Assembly (NCBI RefSeq): GCF_025860405.1
Contig: NZ_CP063785.1
Coordinates: forward strand, 1,116,001 to 1,180,000
Length of the DNA stretch: 64,000 bases
Source of the DNA: Tolypothrix sp. PCC 7712
GTDB lineage: Bacteria > Cyanobacteriota > Cyanobacteriia > Cyanobacteriales > Nostocaceae
Reading direction: 5' to 3'
Shown here: piece after piece, positions 44,269-54,009 of the stretch
Numbering within the stretch: the stretch's first letter is position 1
How the letters are laid out: each line of letters begins with the position of its first letter
Position numbers and translations under genes: made by a program
The notes under the pieces: model-generated
What the model saw: the letters and a program-made list of their open reading frames with translations, nothing else
The model's database searches: none
Told to the model about the DNA's origin: nothing

Positions 44269-45078
44269 ATGACATCTAAATGGGAAAGATTACTGCTAAA
44301 CCTTGGTGAATGGCATGGTTCATTTACCAGTTTCTCTGCCCAAGGTGAACTGCTGCAAGATATAAAAAGTGTTGTTTCACTAGAAGGGTTAAATAATAAC
44401 CAGACAATTCGCCAAATTGTGAGCCTTCAAGGACAAGAAGATTTAGTTCTCGAATATAGTTCTTTGTCTAAAAGTATTTTATTGTTTGAAAATGGAGCAT
44501 TTTCCCAAGGTTCAATTCAATTTGGGCCTTTTAGTGAATTTGGTGCAGAATTGGGTTTGATTTATGAAAATCGTCGATTGCGGCTAGTTCAATTATTTGA
44601 TAAAAATAGCCAACTAAATAAACTCACATTGATACCAGAACATTTAGCTGGTACTGAACCTATAGCAAGCCAGAATCTACAAATCGAGGACTTGTTAGGA
44701 GAATGGCGCGGTGAAGCAACAACAATATATACAGATTTTCGCCCTGCTAATACTGTCTCTACAACTCTAAAATTACAACTTGATGATGCTGGAAAGTTAA
44801 TCCAAACTCTTTCTTTTGGACAATATACAATTACTTCCAGCGCTACGATTCAAGGCTCAATTATCCACTTTGATCAAGATCCACAAAAGCAGATGCAAGT
44901 ATTACTCCTACCTCACGGTGCTTCTGCAACTTCGCCACTCAAGATAAATTCACGCCAAAGTTTTATTCTAGAAGTGGGTTGGTTAATTAAGCCAAATCTC
45001 CGCCAACGCTTGATTCGCAGCTACAGCGATAAAGGCGAATGGGTGAGCCTCACCTTAATTACTGAAGAAAGAGCCTAA
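44269..45078 (+). CDS. DUF3598 family lipocalin-like protein
   Basis: A 269-residue cytosolic protein of DUF3598, known in cyanobacteria and plastids with a lipocalin-like double-barrel fold. The N-terminal half starts ERLLLNLGEWHGSFTSFS and the C-terminal half restarts EDLLGEWRGEATTIYTD, so it is an internal two-domain repeat. The ligand is unknown; related lipocalin-like proteins bind tetrapyrroles or lipids. It starts right after a heptamer array, so its promoter is probably in or upstream of the repeat, or it reads through from ftsX. Confidence 0.8.
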   Translation: MTSKWERLLLNLGEWHGSFTSFSAQGELLQDIKSVVSLEGLNNNQTIRQIVSLQGQEDLVLEYSSLSKSILLFENGAFSQGSIQFGPFSEFGAELGLIYENRRLRLVQLFDKNSQLNKLTLIPEHLAGTEPIASQNLQIEDLLGEWRGEATTIYTDFRPANTVSTTLKLQLDDAGKLIQTLSFGQYTITSSATIQGSIIHFDQDPQKQMQVLLLPHGASATSPLKINSRQSFILEVGWLIKPNLRQRLIRSYSDKGEWVSLTLITEERA

Positions 45079-45094
45079 AAACGGAAGATTTAAA

Positions 45095-45655
45095 TTAAAA
45101 TTCTGCTCCACTTTCCCAAGATTCTCTTGTCAACAACCATTCAGTTTGACTCCAGCCGCGTTCACGCATCCAATCTGGGCTAGTAATTGTGCCGATTATT
45201 ACAAATCCATATCGGAGTGCTAAACGCGTAATCCGCAAATTTGCACTGACAGTAATACCTCGAATCTCTTTTAAACCTAGATTCTGGAATCCAAAATCAA
45301 TCATCGCTTTCGCCACTTCAATTGCGTATGCGTAACGCCCCCAGAATTTAGGTGCTAATTCTATCCCTAATTCCGCCTGTTCAGAACTGTAATTTTCTCG
45401 GCGCAGTCCACAACAACCGATTAATTCTTGAGATTTAAAACGTTCAACAATGGCAAGCTGATAATTGATACGCGGATGTTCATTTGCCCACTGACGAAAC
45501 AGGTACAAAAGCTCACGTGTGTAATTGGGTGCTACTTCTTCCGGCGAACAAAATTCAGCATACCTTGGATCGGTATGATAGACGAAAAATGCAGGCTCAT
45601 CTTCTGTAATAAAGTCTCGCAGCAGAAATCTTTTAGTGATAATTTCCATAGCCAA
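45095..45655 (-). CDS. GNAT family N-acetyltransferase (RimJ/RimL-like)
   Basis: A 186-residue GNAT enzyme of the acetyltransferase_3 type: EIITKRFLLRDFITEDEPAF at the N-terminus, ELIGCCGLRRENYSSEQAEL in the middle, then ELAPKFWGRYAYAIEVAKAM and GITVSANLRITRLALRYGF. The usual acetyl-CoA loop is slightly altered (GRYAYA). Two ATG codons (MAMEII) begin the frame; either could be used. It converges on the DUF3598 gene with 16 bp between stops. The substrate is unknown. Confidence 0.87.
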   Translation of the reverse strand: MAMEIITKRFLLRDFITEDEPAFFVYHTDPRYAEFCSPEEVAPNYTRELLYLFRQWANEHPRINYQLAIVERFKSQELIGCCGLRRENYSSEQAELGIELAPKFWGRYAYAIEVAKAMIDFGFQNLGLKEIRGITVSANLRITRLALRYGFVIIGTITSPDWMRERGWSQTEWLLTRESWESGAEF

Positions 45656-45784
45656 TGACTCCAGCCTGATTATTCAAGTGCAAGTAAAAGGCGATCGCAT
45701 CTAGAAAATCCAAAATTATTCGCAATTCTTAATTTGGGCGTTTACCATTGACAAAATACACTATATTACACCCAAAAACAGAAC

Positions 45785-46360
45785 TTATATCAAATAACAC
45801 GGAGATTGCAACGCTTTGTGTAGTAAAGCTTGATATTGTTCATCATTAATGCGATAAGCGCCAAATCTTTCTAAATGAGGATTCATCATTTGTGCGTCAA
45901 ATAGCACAAATTGCTTCTGGCGTAATCTCTCTACCAATTTCACCATAGCTACCTTTGAGCCTTCGGGAATGCGATAAAACATGGATTCGCCAATAAAAGC
46001 ACCTGCGATCGCAATTCCTAAAATTCCCCCTGCAAGTTCGTCACCTTGCCAAGTTTCAAAACTAAAAGCGTAACCATTCTGATACAGTAACCAATAAATC
46101 TTTTCTAACTCCGGCGAAATCCAAGTTGTCTCACGGTTAGCGCAACCAGCTACCACCGCTTTAAAATCACGGTTAATTGCCACTGTAAACCGTTCTTGAT
46201 TCAAAACACGCCGTAAAGATTTAGGATAGCGAAATCTTTCATCTAAGGGAATTAATGTGCGATCGCGACTACCATACCAGCCCAAGCCCTGGCTATCGTC
46301 AGCCATGAGAAAATAGCCTTGAGCATAACCCTGAATAATAGCAGCGATATCATATTCCAT
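45785..46360 (-). CDS. aat: Leucyl/phenylalanyl-tRNA-protein transferase
   Basis: Transfers Leu or Phe from aminoacyl-tRNA to proteins with N-terminal Lys or Arg, marking them for ClpS/ClpAP degradation. I start at ATG 46360 ([21 protein letters not shown]); a GTG four codons earlier is less likely. 191 residues, a little shorter than E. coli. Family motifs: [42 protein letters not shown] and [16 protein letters not shown]. Divergent from the next gene with a 95-bp gap that contains repeat-like sequence. Confidence 0.93.
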   Translation of the reverse strand: MEYDIAAIIQGYAQGYFLMADDSQGLGWYGSRDRTLIPLDERFRYPKSLRRVLNQERFTVAINRDFKAVVAGCANRETTWISPELEKIYWLLYQNGYAFSFETWQGDELAGGILGIAIAGAFIGESMFYRIPEGSKVAMVKLVERLRQKQFVLFDAQMMNPHLERFGAYRINDEQYQALLHKALQSPCYLI

Positions 46361-46455
46361 AGTGAAGATCACAATTCAAAAACTCATATTCCGAACGCTA
46401 TTCGATGTTAACAGTCATCCTTTGCGTTCCTTTGCGTCCCTCTGCGTTTAAAAAA

Positions 46456-46785
46456 ATGACAGAACCAATTCCACCTATCACCCTACCACCATCAGAAAAT
46501 CCCCAGCTAGAAGGCGAATGGTTACAACAACGCCTGCTGCGGTGGCTGGATGCAGAATTTCTGCCAGAAATTGTCAATCAAAAGATTGCTCAACGCGCCG
46601 CTCAGATTTTTATGCGCCAACGCATGGAAGGAGAAAACGACCTCGGTTCTCTGGTAATTGCCATTGTCACAGAGATGCAAGCGTTTGATTTTTCTAAAAG
46701 CTTTTATGGAGAGTTTGCGATCGCTAACGCTGTCAGCGATCTACTCTTAGAAAGTTTGGGAATCGATCGGTGTTGTGGTCAATAA
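46456..46785 (+). CDS. Conserved cyanobacterial protein of unknown function
   Basis: 109 residues from ATG 46456 (MTEPIPPITLPPSEN). The frame extends 17 codons upstream, but that part is made of a dispersed repeat (TTTGCGTTCC units), so the internal start is better. Helical protein: EWLQQRLLRWLDAEFLPEIV, AAQIFMRQRMEGENDLGSLV, FYGEFAIANAVSDLLLESLG; ends RCCGQ. No membrane segment. I know it only as a conserved hypothetical of cyanobacteria. It converges on rpsN. Confidence 0.75.
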   Translation: MTEPIPPITLPPSENPQLEGEWLQQRLLRWLDAEFLPEIVNQKIAQRAAQIFMRQRMEGENDLGSLVIAIVTEMQAFDFSKSFYGEFAIANAVSDLLLESLGIDRCCGQ

Positions 46786-46794
46786 ATAAAGTCC

Positions 46795-46866
46795 ACGGTC
46801 AAAAGTCCACAGTCAAAAGTTTATCTCTTGACTTTTGACTCTTGACTCTTGACTCTTGACTTTTGA
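46795..46866. repeat. CTTGACT heptamer repeat and hairpin between convergent genes
   Basis: GGTCAAAAGTC and AGTCAAAAG at the left pair with CTTGACTTTTGAC and CTTGACT tandem units at the right. It fills the gap between the stops of the hypothetical gene and rpsN and may end transcription from both sides. Confidence 0.75.
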
Positions 46867-47169
46867 CTACCAGCTAGACTTAACCACGCCAGGTAAAAGT
46901 CCTTCGTGCGCCCATTCCCTCAGGACGTTCCGAGACAGACCGAAGTCACGATAAACACCTCTGGGACGACCTGTTACCCAGCAACGATTGCGACGACGGC
47001 TAGGTGCGCTGTTGCGGGGTAATTGTTGAATTTTTCGGTGAATTTCTAACTTTTCTAGCGGAGATTCAGCGTTTTGAAAGTCGCTTAACAACGCTTCACG
47101 CTTTTCACCATACTTTTCTACTAACTTAGCGCGCTTTTTCTCGCGCTCAATCATGCTCTTCTTTGCCAT
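46867..47169 (-). CDS. rpsN: 30S ribosomal protein S14
   Basis: Small-subunit ribosomal protein of 100 residues, the long form that lacks the zinc-binding cysteines. N-terminal [41 protein letters not shown] and the C-terminal [20 protein letters not shown] are typical. It stands alone, away from the main ribosomal operon, as in other cyanobacteria. The stop codon touches a heptamer repeat. Confidence 0.96.
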   Translation of the reverse strand: MAKKSMIEREKKRAKLVEKYGEKREALLSDFQNAESPLEKLEIHRKIQQLPRNSAPSRRRNRCWVTGRPRGVYRDFGLSRNVLREWAHEGLLPGVVKSSW

Positions 47170-47259
47170 ACTTTCTCGAATTTATTTAAAGACAGCATTT
47201 CCCATTCTACAGTTAGCACAGGCATTTAGCCTTTCTAGCAATAGGGCTGCTATTATAGC

Positions 47260-47949
47260 TTAACCTAAGGCCGCTGGCTTATTTGCGTCTGGGCATAAAT
47301 CTGCTAATTCACAAGCTATACACACAGGGGAACGGGCTTTACAGATAGCGCGTCCGTGATAAATTAGCCGAATTGACCAATTCTCCCAATCTGGTTGAGG
47401 CAATAATTTCATTAAATCTTGCTCAATACGGACTGGATCTGTATGTTTTGTCAAACCCAGATGATTACTCAGTCGCTTCACGTGAGTATCGACCGTTACC
47501 CCGGCATTAATACCATAAGCATGAGCCAAAACTACATTAGCCGTTTTCCGCGCTACACCAGGAAGCTTTAACAGCTGTTCCATTTGGTTAGGAACTACAG
47601 AGTTAAACTCAGAGACAATCATTCTACAGGCAGCTTGAATATTCTTAGCTTTATTGCGATAAAACCCTGTAGAACGTACCAAATCTTCTAACTCTGCTAA
47701 GTCAGTATTAGCTAAACTCGCAGCATCGGGAAAGCGAGCAAATAAAGCTGGTGTGACTTTATTTACCCGCTCATCTGTACACTGTGCGGAGAGAATGGTT
47801 GCTACTAAAAGTTGTACAGGTGTTGAGTAGTTCAAAGAGCAAGTTGCATCTGGGTAAAGATACTTCAGGCGATTTAAAATTTCTAGCGCCCGTTGCTTCT
47901 TAGATAAGGCTTTACGGGTAATGGTCACTGGAACAGTTTTTGTACCCAC
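47260..47949 (-). CDS. nth: Endonuclease III
   Basis: DNA glycosylase/AP lyase that removes oxidised pyrimidines. 229 residues, GTG start. Helix-hairpin-helix LLKLPGVARKTANVVLAHAY carries the catalytic Lys; GVTVDTHVKRLSNHLGL holds the catalytic Asp; the C-terminal 4Fe-4S cluster motif is C-x6-C-x2-C-x5-C (AICKARSPVCIACELADLC). The start overlaps the end of rseP by 25 bp in a different frame, so the two are probably translationally coupled, though their functions are unrelated. Confidence 0.95.
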   Translation of the reverse strand: MGTKTVPVTITRKALSKKQRALEILNRLKYLYPDATCSLNYSTPVQLLVATILSAQCTDERVNKVTPALFARFPDAASLANTDLAELEDLVRSTGFYRNKAKNIQAACRMIVSEFNSVVPNQMEQLLKLPGVARKTANVVLAHAYGINAGVTVDTHVKRLSNHLGLTKHTDPVRIEQDLMKLLPQPDWENWSIRLIYHGRAICKARSPVCIACELADLCPDANKPAALG

Positions 47950-49022
47950 TCCAACTGGATTGTTAATTGGGTAGTTTCTTTGACGATGAGAAAAATACCT
48001 AGTCCTAACAGTAGCACCAAACCAGTTTGCATAACACTTTCTTGAATGCGGCTAGGTAAGGGTTTACCGCGCACACCTTCAATCAACAGAAACGCCAACT
48101 GTCCGCCATCTAAAGCAGGTAGAGGCAAAATGTTGATAATTGCTAAGTTAATACTGATCAATGCCGCAAAAAAGAACAAACTACCGGTATCATTTTGGGC
48201 AATATTAGCGCCAATTTCCACAATTTTAATTGGCCCGGCTACTTGTCCAGCAGTTTCCCCAAAGTTAGTAATTAGTTGTCCAAAACCTTTGAATGTCATC
48301 ACCACAATGCGTTGAAATTCAGTAGCACCAACACTCAACGCTTCGATGGGATTCGCAACACGACGACGCTCAACCTTACCATTGGGAGAAAGCCCAATGC
48401 CAATTGTCCCGCCGCTAGGTTTAGCATCTGGAGTGACATTGACAGTCACCTTTTCATCGCCACGGGCAATTTCTAATTGCACTGGCTTACCTGCACTAGT
48501 TTTAATTAATTCTCTAAAAGCGTCTATTTCTTGTAAAGAAGTACCAAATTGCCTTTGATTAGCCGCTACGATCACATCTCCTGGTTTAATTCCCGCGTTC
48601 GCTGCTACAGAACTAACTTCTGGTGCTAGCTGTTGAATTAATACACCAGGTTGGCTAGCTTGTCCCACACCAACAACACTCACCTGTCCTACTAAAAGTA
48701 AATAGGCAAATATTAAATTGGCGATGACACCTGCACTAATCACGATCGCCCGATCAAAGATAGGACGGTTACGCAGCAGATTTGGGTCATTGGGGGGAAT
48801 ATCGCTATCTGGATCGTCATCGGGAAAGCCGACAAAGCCACCTAAAGGAAAAGCGCGGATAGCATATTCGGTTTCTGAACCTTGGTATTTCCAAAGAACC
48901 GGGCCAAAACCTAACGAAAACCGATTAACATGAATGCCCTGAGAACGTGCTGCAATGAAATGTCCTAGTTCGTGTACCAAGATCAAAACAGCCAAAACTG
49001 CGATCGCTGCTAAAACTGACAT
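47925..49022 (-). CDS. rseP: RIP metalloprotease RseP (site-2 protease)
   Basis: Intramembrane zinc protease, 365 residues. HELGH (17-21) in the first transmembrane helix binds zinc; the C-terminal LPALDGGQ supplies the third ligand. A single PDZ domain (about 115-205: NAGIKPGDVIVAANQRQF) regulates access. Family members cut membrane anti-sigma factors or remnant signal peptides. It overlaps nth by 25 bp and is preceded by a 314-bp gap with a hairpin, so rseP-nth is likely an operon. Confidence 0.94.
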   Translation of the reverse strand: MSVLAAIAVLAVLILVHELGHFIAARSQGIHVNRFSLGFGPVLWKYQGSETEYAIRAFPLGGFVGFPDDDPDSDIPPNDPNLLRNRPIFDRAIVISAGVIANLIFAYLLLVGQVSVVGVGQASQPGVLIQQLAPEVSSVAANAGIKPGDVIVAANQRQFGTSLQEIDAFRELIKTSAGKPVQLEIARGDEKVTVNVTPDAKPSGGTIGIGLSPNGKVERRRVANPIEALSVGATEFQRIVVMTFKGFGQLITNFGETAGQVAGPIKIVEIGANIAQNDTGSLFFFAALISINLAIINILPLPALDGGQLAFLLIEGVRGKPLPSRIQESVMQTGLVLLLGLGIFLIVKETTQLTIQLEWVQKLFQ

Positions 49023-49336
49023 AGATCAAACAAGATATTAAGCTATATACCTATCTCCATTCTAAAATGTGTCACTGGTTAGCATTGGCAGTAAATCGTC
49101 TGAATTGAACATTTTCCGTCTGGCGACACCAGCTATTAGTCATTGGTTATAAGCCATTAGAAATTTCCTCCACAGAAATTATCCTACTCTGCGGAGGAAT
49201 TAAAACTCGCTAGGGCGTATTATTTAGAAAAAATGTCGAATTTTCAGCCATTTCTCAAATTATCTGCCGCAATGCACCGCCTAAACTTGGTGTACTAATG
49301 ACTAACGACAAATGACAAATGACAAATGACAAATAA
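49023..49336. other. Intergenic region with stem-loop
   Basis: TTCCTCCACAGA at 49165 pairs with TCTGCGGAGGAA ending at 49199 (one mismatch). It lies between serS and rseP, both on the minus strand, and may be the serS terminator though no T-run follows. The right end is AATGACA heptamer repeat touching the serS stop. Confidence 0.5.
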
Positions 49337-50617
49337 CTACAACAACTCACGCCCTAAATAAGGTTGCAGCACTTCTGGTATGCGTACCGTCCCATCTGCT
49401 TGTTGATAATTCTCCAAAATTGCTGCCATTGTTCTTCCTACAGCCAAGCCTGAACCATTTAAGGTATGCAAGTACTGAGTACCTTTCTTCCCTGCTTCTT
49501 TAAAGCGGATATCAGCCCGTCTTGCTTGGAAGTCAACAAAATTGGAACAGCTAGAAATCTCCCGATATTTGCCCGAAGAAGGTAACCAAACCTCTAAATC
49601 GTAGGTTTTAGTAGAAGAGAATCCCAAATCCCCAGTGCATAAATTAATTACTCGGTAAGGTAATTTCAAAGCCTGTAAAATAGCTTCTGCATTTCCCACC
49701 AGTTTTTCTAGTTCGTCAAAAGAAGTACTGGGATGAACAAATTTTACCAATTCCACTTTATTGAATTGATGCAGGCGAATTAATCCCCGCATATCTCGCC
49801 CATAACTCCCAGCTTCCCGACGAAAACAGGGAGTGTAAGCGCAATGATAGATAGGCAATTCTTCCGCCGTGAGAATTTCTCCCCGGTAGAGGTTAGTAAC
49901 TGGGACTTCTGCTGTCGGAATTAACCACAAGTCATCATCGGCACATTTAAAGCTTTCTTCCGCAAACTTAGGTAACTGACCAGTAGCTGTCAGAGATTCA
50001 CTATTTACCAAAATCGGCGGACTGACTTCTACATAACCAGCCTCAGTCTGACGCGCTAGCATAAATTGAATTAATGCCCTTTCCAGCGCTGCACCAGCAC
50101 CTATTAAGTTTACAAAGCGACTTTGGGCAACTTTAACAGCCCGCGCCACATTCAGAATACCGAGCTTTTCGCCAATTTCCCAGTGAGGCAAAATATTCTC
50201 ATTTTGCGGAATATACTCATCACCCCAACGCCGGACTTCTACATTCTCTTCTTCACTTTTGCCAATGGGTGTGGAGTCGCTAGGCAAATTAGGGAGTGCA
50301 AGTACTAGTTGCTCAATTTCAGCTTTTAGGGCTTTTTCTTGCGGTTCAAGTTCGCTCAGTTGAGTTTTGATAGCGTTCCCCTCATCCCGCAAAGATTGAA
50401 TTTCTGGAGACTGAGGATTGGTTCCAGATTTAATCTTTTGCCCAACTATTTTACCAACTTCGTTGCTACGGGCTTGGAGTTGATTACGCGTAACTTCCAG
50501 TTCCCGTTGTTTTTGATCTAACTGCAATATTGCTTGAATATCGTATTTACCACTACGACTATTCAATCGTTCTTCAACTAGTTGGGGATTTTCCCTTATT
50601 TGCTTAATATCCAGCAC
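49337..50617 (-). CDS. serS: Seryl-tRNA synthetase
   Basis: Class II aminoacyl-tRNA synthetase that charges tRNA-Ser. I choose the GTG at 50617 ([20 protein letters not shown]), giving 426 residues, the family length; an upstream ATG at 50707 would add 30 unrelated residues. The N-terminal coiled-coil arm (about 30-105) binds the tRNA; the catalytic core shows class II motifs ([55 protein letters not shown]). Heptamer repeats flank the gene on both sides. Confidence 0.95.
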   Translation of the reverse strand: MLDIKQIRENPQLVEERLNSRSGKYDIQAILQLDQKQRELEVTRNQLQARSNEVGKIVGQKIKSGTNPQSPEIQSLRDEGNAIKTQLSELEPQEKALKAEIEQLVLALPNLPSDSTPIGKSEEENVEVRRWGDEYIPQNENILPHWEIGEKLGILNVARAVKVAQSRFVNLIGAGAALERALIQFMLARQTEAGYVEVSPPILVNSESLTATGQLPKFAEESFKCADDDLWLIPTAEVPVTNLYRGEILTAEELPIYHCAYTPCFRREAGSYGRDMRGLIRLHQFNKVELVKFVHPSTSFDELEKLVGNAEAILQALKLPYRVINLCTGDLGFSSTKTYDLEVWLPSSGKYREISSCSNFVDFQARRADIRFKEAGKKGTQYLHTLNGSGLAVGRTMAAILENYQQADGTVRIPEVLQPYLGRELL

Positions 50618-50720
50618 AGATTTTTCTTTTATTTTTTGCCTAGTATCTTCTGCCAACACATCAGCATATCCTGATTTTGGTGCGACATAACAGGATTTGC
50701 AATACAAAATTTAATTAAAT

Positions 50721-50865
50721 TGGGGATTGGGGATTAGGGACTGGGGACTGGGGACTGGGGACTGGGGATTGGGGATTGGGGATGAGGGAGATGAGGAGGA
50801 AATAACAAATGTCTACTCCCCATTACCAATTACCAATTACCAATCCGCCATGCCCCATGCCCTAT
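50721..50865. repeat. Heptamer array between serS and the DUF3611 gene
   Basis: GGGGATT and GGGGACT heptamers (about ten), then GATGAGGGAGATGAGGAGG, ATTACCA and CATGCCC units, reaching the stop codon of the DUF3611 gene. Confidence 0.88.
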
Positions 50866-51441
50866 TTAAGGTTTATTAATCCGATTCAGCAGCCAAAGTG
50901 AGGCTACCAGTCCGCCAAAGTGAGCCATGACTGTGTTTGTATTAGCTTGGACAACAAACATATCCAAGCCACTGATAAATGGTTGGTTGCCTTGAGGAGA
51001 AAATAAAAATTGAGTTTGGGTAATTGCCCTGGCTGCTAAAGTCCCCACAATCGCCTGTGCGCCCAACAGAGTTAATAATATTCCTACTAAACTCACCATT
51101 ACCCCTAAGCGCAAAACTTGTATAGTTTCGCTTTTACGCGGTCGATTATTGGCATTAGCCGATAGTAGTTGAGCGCCTAGTCTGGTATAACGGAAAGCTA
51201 AATAAATGCCTACACCCAAGGAGACTAACCCACAAATAGCCAAAAAGATACCAAATCCTGCTCCGGCATTATTACCTGAGCTACCAGGCCTTTGGCTAGA
51301 AATGGCAAATAGTAACAGAATTACACCAGAAACTACACCTAGTACTAACTGTATCCAAAAACTAATCCAACCTGTCAGCCGGAACTTTTGGCCAATTGCC
51401 CGAATATTAGAAGACGATGTTGCGTCAGGATTTTGTGACAT
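50866..51441 (-). CDS. DUF3611 family membrane protein (Tic21/PIC1-like)
   Basis: A 191-residue inner-membrane protein with four transmembrane helices (WISFWIQLVLGVVSGVILLL, GFGIFLAICGLVSLGVGIYL, VMVSLVGILLTLLGAQAIVG, and a last helix near VMAHFGGLVASLWLL). DUF3611 includes the plastid protein Tic21/PIC1, described as a translocon part or iron permease. The cyanobacterial role is not settled. A Ser/Asn-rich N-terminus precedes RAIGQKFRLTGW. Repeat arrays lie on both sides. Confidence 0.82.
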   Translation of the reverse strand: MSQNPDATSSSNIRAIGQKFRLTGWISFWIQLVLGVVSGVILLLFAISSQRPGSSGNNAGAGFGIFLAICGLVSLGVGIYLAFRYTRLGAQLLSANANNRPRKSETIQVLRLGVMVSLVGILLTLLGAQAIVGTLAARAITQTQFLFSPQGNQPFISGLDMFVVQANTNTVMAHFGGLVASLWLLNRINKP

Positions 51442-51471
51442 ACTGGTAACGAATTATCTAGGCGCTGCATA

Positions 51472-51646
51472 AAAATTGGGCATGGGGCATGGGGCATGGG
51501 GCATGGGGCATGGGGCATGGGGCATGGGACATGGGGCATGGGGCATTGGTAATTGGTAATTGGTAATGGGAATTTCTCCCCTTGTCCCCTTTTCCCCTTG
51601 TCTCCAGTCCCCAGTCCCCAGTCCCCAGTCCCCAACCCCATATTCT
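51472..51646. repeat. GGGCATG octamer and heptamer array
   Basis: About nine copies of GGGGCATG or its variant, then ATTGGTA units and CCCCAGT heptamers. It lies directly upstream of the DUF3611 gene and creates false frames on both strands. Confidence 0.92.
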
Positions 51647-52045
51647 AAGGTCTGCACTGGTAAATTTATTGTAAAAAAAGTGTTTATTAACTTTTTACAG
51701 ACAAAACTGCATTTTACCTGTAAAATTTCTTCGATGGCATCTTATTGCTACAGCAGTTCTAACCAGCTCGGCATCACTTGACACAAAGATGTTGGCTTTG
51801 CCAATATCTTAAATTGCTCCTCACCACACCGTCTTGAGCTTGGGTAGGAACGTAAAATCCTGCGTTCCTGAACTCACACACTCGTCCCACAACTGTCAAG
51901 AACGTGGGTTACCGTTTAATGTTTACGCTTTGAAAATTTTGCCTAAGTAGCTTTAGATACTGGTACAAGTGCCGGAGTATCAGTATATACTGACTACAAG
52001 CATTGTAGATCTCACCTTAAGGCATTTTTTAGCCATCCACTAACC
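51647..52045. other. Upstream region of padR-like gene
   Basis: About 400 bp without a gene. A short stem AGGAACG...CGTTCCT is at 51846-51869. The promoter and a possible operator of the PadR-type gene are expected near 51950-52030, but no palindromic ATGT/ACAT operator could be recognised with confidence. Confidence 0.4.
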
Positions 52046-52393
52046 ATGAAACTTGAGGATATATATCATTTCTTTGAAAATCCTCCGCCAACTTACCTCT
52101 GTCAGGAACTAGCAGTTTGTTACATTCTGTACGTTTTACTACAAGGTGAATCATACGGAACCGAGTTGATCCAGCGCTTGGAGACTGAATATCCTACCTA
52201 TCGGCTTTCGGATACCGTACTGTACAGTGCAATTAAATTTCTCGAAGACCAAAGGGCAATAACTGGGTATTGGAAGAAGCTTGAAGGGCGGGGCCGCCCA
52301 AGGCGGATGTATCAAGTTTCTCCAGAATGGCAAGTTCAATCACAAGAATTAGCCCAGCTTTGGCTAGAGTACATCAATCCGAGAACAAATTAA
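52046..52393 (+). CDS. PadR family transcriptional regulator
   Basis: A 115-residue winged-helix regulator. Core: AVCYILYVLLQGESYGTELI, LSDTVLYSAIKFLEDQRAIT, GRGRPRRMYQVSPEW; a short C-terminal dimerisation helix. PadR proteins are mostly repressors. The sequence also brings to mind the cyanobacterial Pex-type PadR proteins linked to the circadian clock, but I cannot verify this. It is followed, 67 bp later, by the CCB1-like gene, with which it may be co-transcribed. Confidence 0.85.
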   Translation: MKLEDIYHFFENPPPTYLCQELAVCYILYVLLQGESYGTELIQRLETEYPTYRLSDTVLYSAIKFLEDQRAITGYWKKLEGRGRPRRMYQVSPEWQVQSQELAQLWLEYINPRTN

Positions 52394-52460
52394 CGAATAA
52401 TTAAATATTGAGAATGAAATGAATAAGTCTCCTCCAATCAAATAGTACTTTTTTTTAGTT

Positions 52461-52991
52461 ATGGATACTGCTATTCTGCCATCAACGTTCCTACTGACCT
52501 TATTGTTATCGGTTGGGCTGTTTTTCTTTATTCGTGCTTCCACGAAAGAACGCACGCAGACAGCGCAACTGATATCTGAACAAGATGAAGCTAGTTTGAT
52601 GCCTCAATTACAAGAGTATTTTCGCTCTCGGTCTTATCGAGTGGCAGCGCTAGACCGAGAACAAAACCAAGTGACTTTTGAAGGGTTTGTGCAACCAAGC
52701 TGGTTTTTAGCGGTGTTTTTGACGCTGTTAGCAGCTATTGGCTTGCTTTGCTTGTCACTGGTTTTGGCAATACTTTTTCCAAGTTTTGGGACTCTGTTTT
52801 TGGGGTTAATTCTGCTGTCCCCTTTGAGTGGTATTTTTTATTGGCAAAAAGCTGGAAGACTTGAGAAGGTGTCGCTCAAACTGGAAACTATCCCGAATCA
52901 GCAACACTCCTCAAGTACAATTACTGTGACTGGCCATCGTGACGAACTCACAGAGTTGCAGAAGGCTTTACAGTTAAAACCATTTAAATAA
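52461..52991 (+). CDS. CCB1-like cofactor assembly protein for cytochrome b6f
   Basis: A 176-residue membrane protein of the 'cofactor assembly of complex C subunit B' family (CCB1), needed in plastids for covalent attachment of heme ci to cytochrome b6. Three transmembrane segments (TFLLTLLLSVGLFFFIRAS, WFLAVFLTLLAAIGLLCLSL, LFPSFGTLFLGLILLSPLSG) and a C-terminal soluble domain (TITVTGHRDELTELQKALQL). It should act in the thylakoid membrane during b6f assembly. Family assignment is from memory of typical sequence. Confidence 0.78.
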   Translation: MDTAILPSTFLLTLLLSVGLFFFIRASTKERTQTAQLISEQDEASLMPQLQEYFRSRSYRVAALDREQNQVTFEGFVQPSWFLAVFLTLLAAIGLLCLSLVLAILFPSFGTLFLGLILLSPLSGIFYWQKAGRLEKVSLKLETIPNQQHSSSTITVTGHRDELTELQKALQLKPFK

Positions 52992-53105
52992 ATTTTGATT
53001 TTTTTTGGAATTTTTTGCACATCTCACAATTATGGGATGCTGCATCATATCCAATCTTTTCCGGAAAAAGAGTTTTAACAGTTGAATATACAAGCTAGAA
53101 GTTAT

Positions 53106-53142
53106 GAATATTCCCTACGAGGTAGGATCGTAGGGAATATTC
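53106..53142. terminator. Perfect 15-bp stem-loop between convergent genes
   Basis: GAATATTCCCTACGA and its exact inverse TCGTAGGGAATATTC enclose a 7-base loop. It lies between the CCB1-like gene and the convergent DUF3155 gene. A bidirectional terminator is the simplest reading, though there is no long T-run; it could also be a binding site or small RNA hairpin. Confidence 0.6.
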
Positions 53143-53410
53143 TATACCTTTTGAAAGAGCGTCCTGAGCAATCTACCGAATGAACGCACAATTTCGCTCC
53201 CGCTTGTAGATACTTTTTGCACTATGCTGGCTTCTTTCTATATCATGCGATTATCAACCAACCTATGCAAACAAGTATGGTTTGAAAATCTCTCCTGGCA
53301 AATTAGCTACAAACTTAAAAGAAATTGGAATTTTTGCATAACCAGAGCAATTTTGCCAGTTAAATGATTGTCAGAAGTCGCATAAAATGCGTAAGATAAC
53401 CACTGATAGT

Positions 53411-53728
53411 TTAGCGACCAGCTAAAGCCAATGCTTCCTGACCAGTAGGAGATTCTAAAGTCCTAAGGCTGGGAAACAAGAAATGGTTCTCTTCTACGTA
53501 TTGAGCACCAAACAGACCTTTTTCTGCCCAGAAATAACGGTCTGTAGTGTGTTCATTACGTTTTACTAGTAGCAATGCAGGTGGCGCGATACCTTCAGCT
53601 TGAATAAATTTTCTTGCTGCTGTCACAGGCTTTTCTTCGCCACTCTCGATGCTATATTGAGGCACATGTTCTAGGATTCGCCGCCCTTCTTGGCGACGAC
53701 GACTTTTCCGCTTCCGTCTCCTTGCCAA
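53411..53728 (-). CDS. DUF3155 family small basic protein
   Basis: I start at TTG 53728, 105 residues, because the strong Shine-Dalgarno GAGGAGG lies just upstream of it; the longer frame from 53749 would put that site inside the gene. N-terminus ARRRKRKSRRRQEGRRI is strongly basic; then VPQYSIESGEEKPVTAARKF and a more globular region (APPALLLVKRNEHTTDRYFW) follow. DUF3155 is a cyanobacterial family of unknown role; the basic end suggests nucleic acid binding. Alternative start codon use with a strong SD suggests steady, moderate expression. Confidence 0.78.
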   Translation of the reverse strand: MARRRKRKSRRRQEGRRILEHVPQYSIESGEEKPVTAARKFIQAEGIAPPALLLVKRNEHTTDRYFWAEKGLFGAQYVEENHFLFPSLRTLESPTGQEALALAGR

Positions 53729-54009
53729 CCTATTTTCCTCCTCTTTCAAGCTATAGATTGTAGTGATAGCTACAAAATCCGTCGTAATTATATAGGTTCT
53801 AGTTCAAAAAATCAACCGTTTTTAAGGCTTTGATACAACTCAATTAATGTGTGAAAAGCTAGACAAATCAAATTTAGGGAAATATATAATTCCCTGAACC
53901 AAACCATTAGTAAGAAGATTTAGTTAAGCTTTATTAAATGAGCGAGGAACAAATTCCCCTCTTCTTTAATTTACCCTTAAATTCTATAATCTTGAGCAAA
54001 ATCTGAAAA

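Noticed and set aside
50618..50707. N-terminal extension of SerRS from ATG 50707
   Set aside because: The 30 extra residues are unlike the family, and the GTG at 50617 gives the normal N-terminus.
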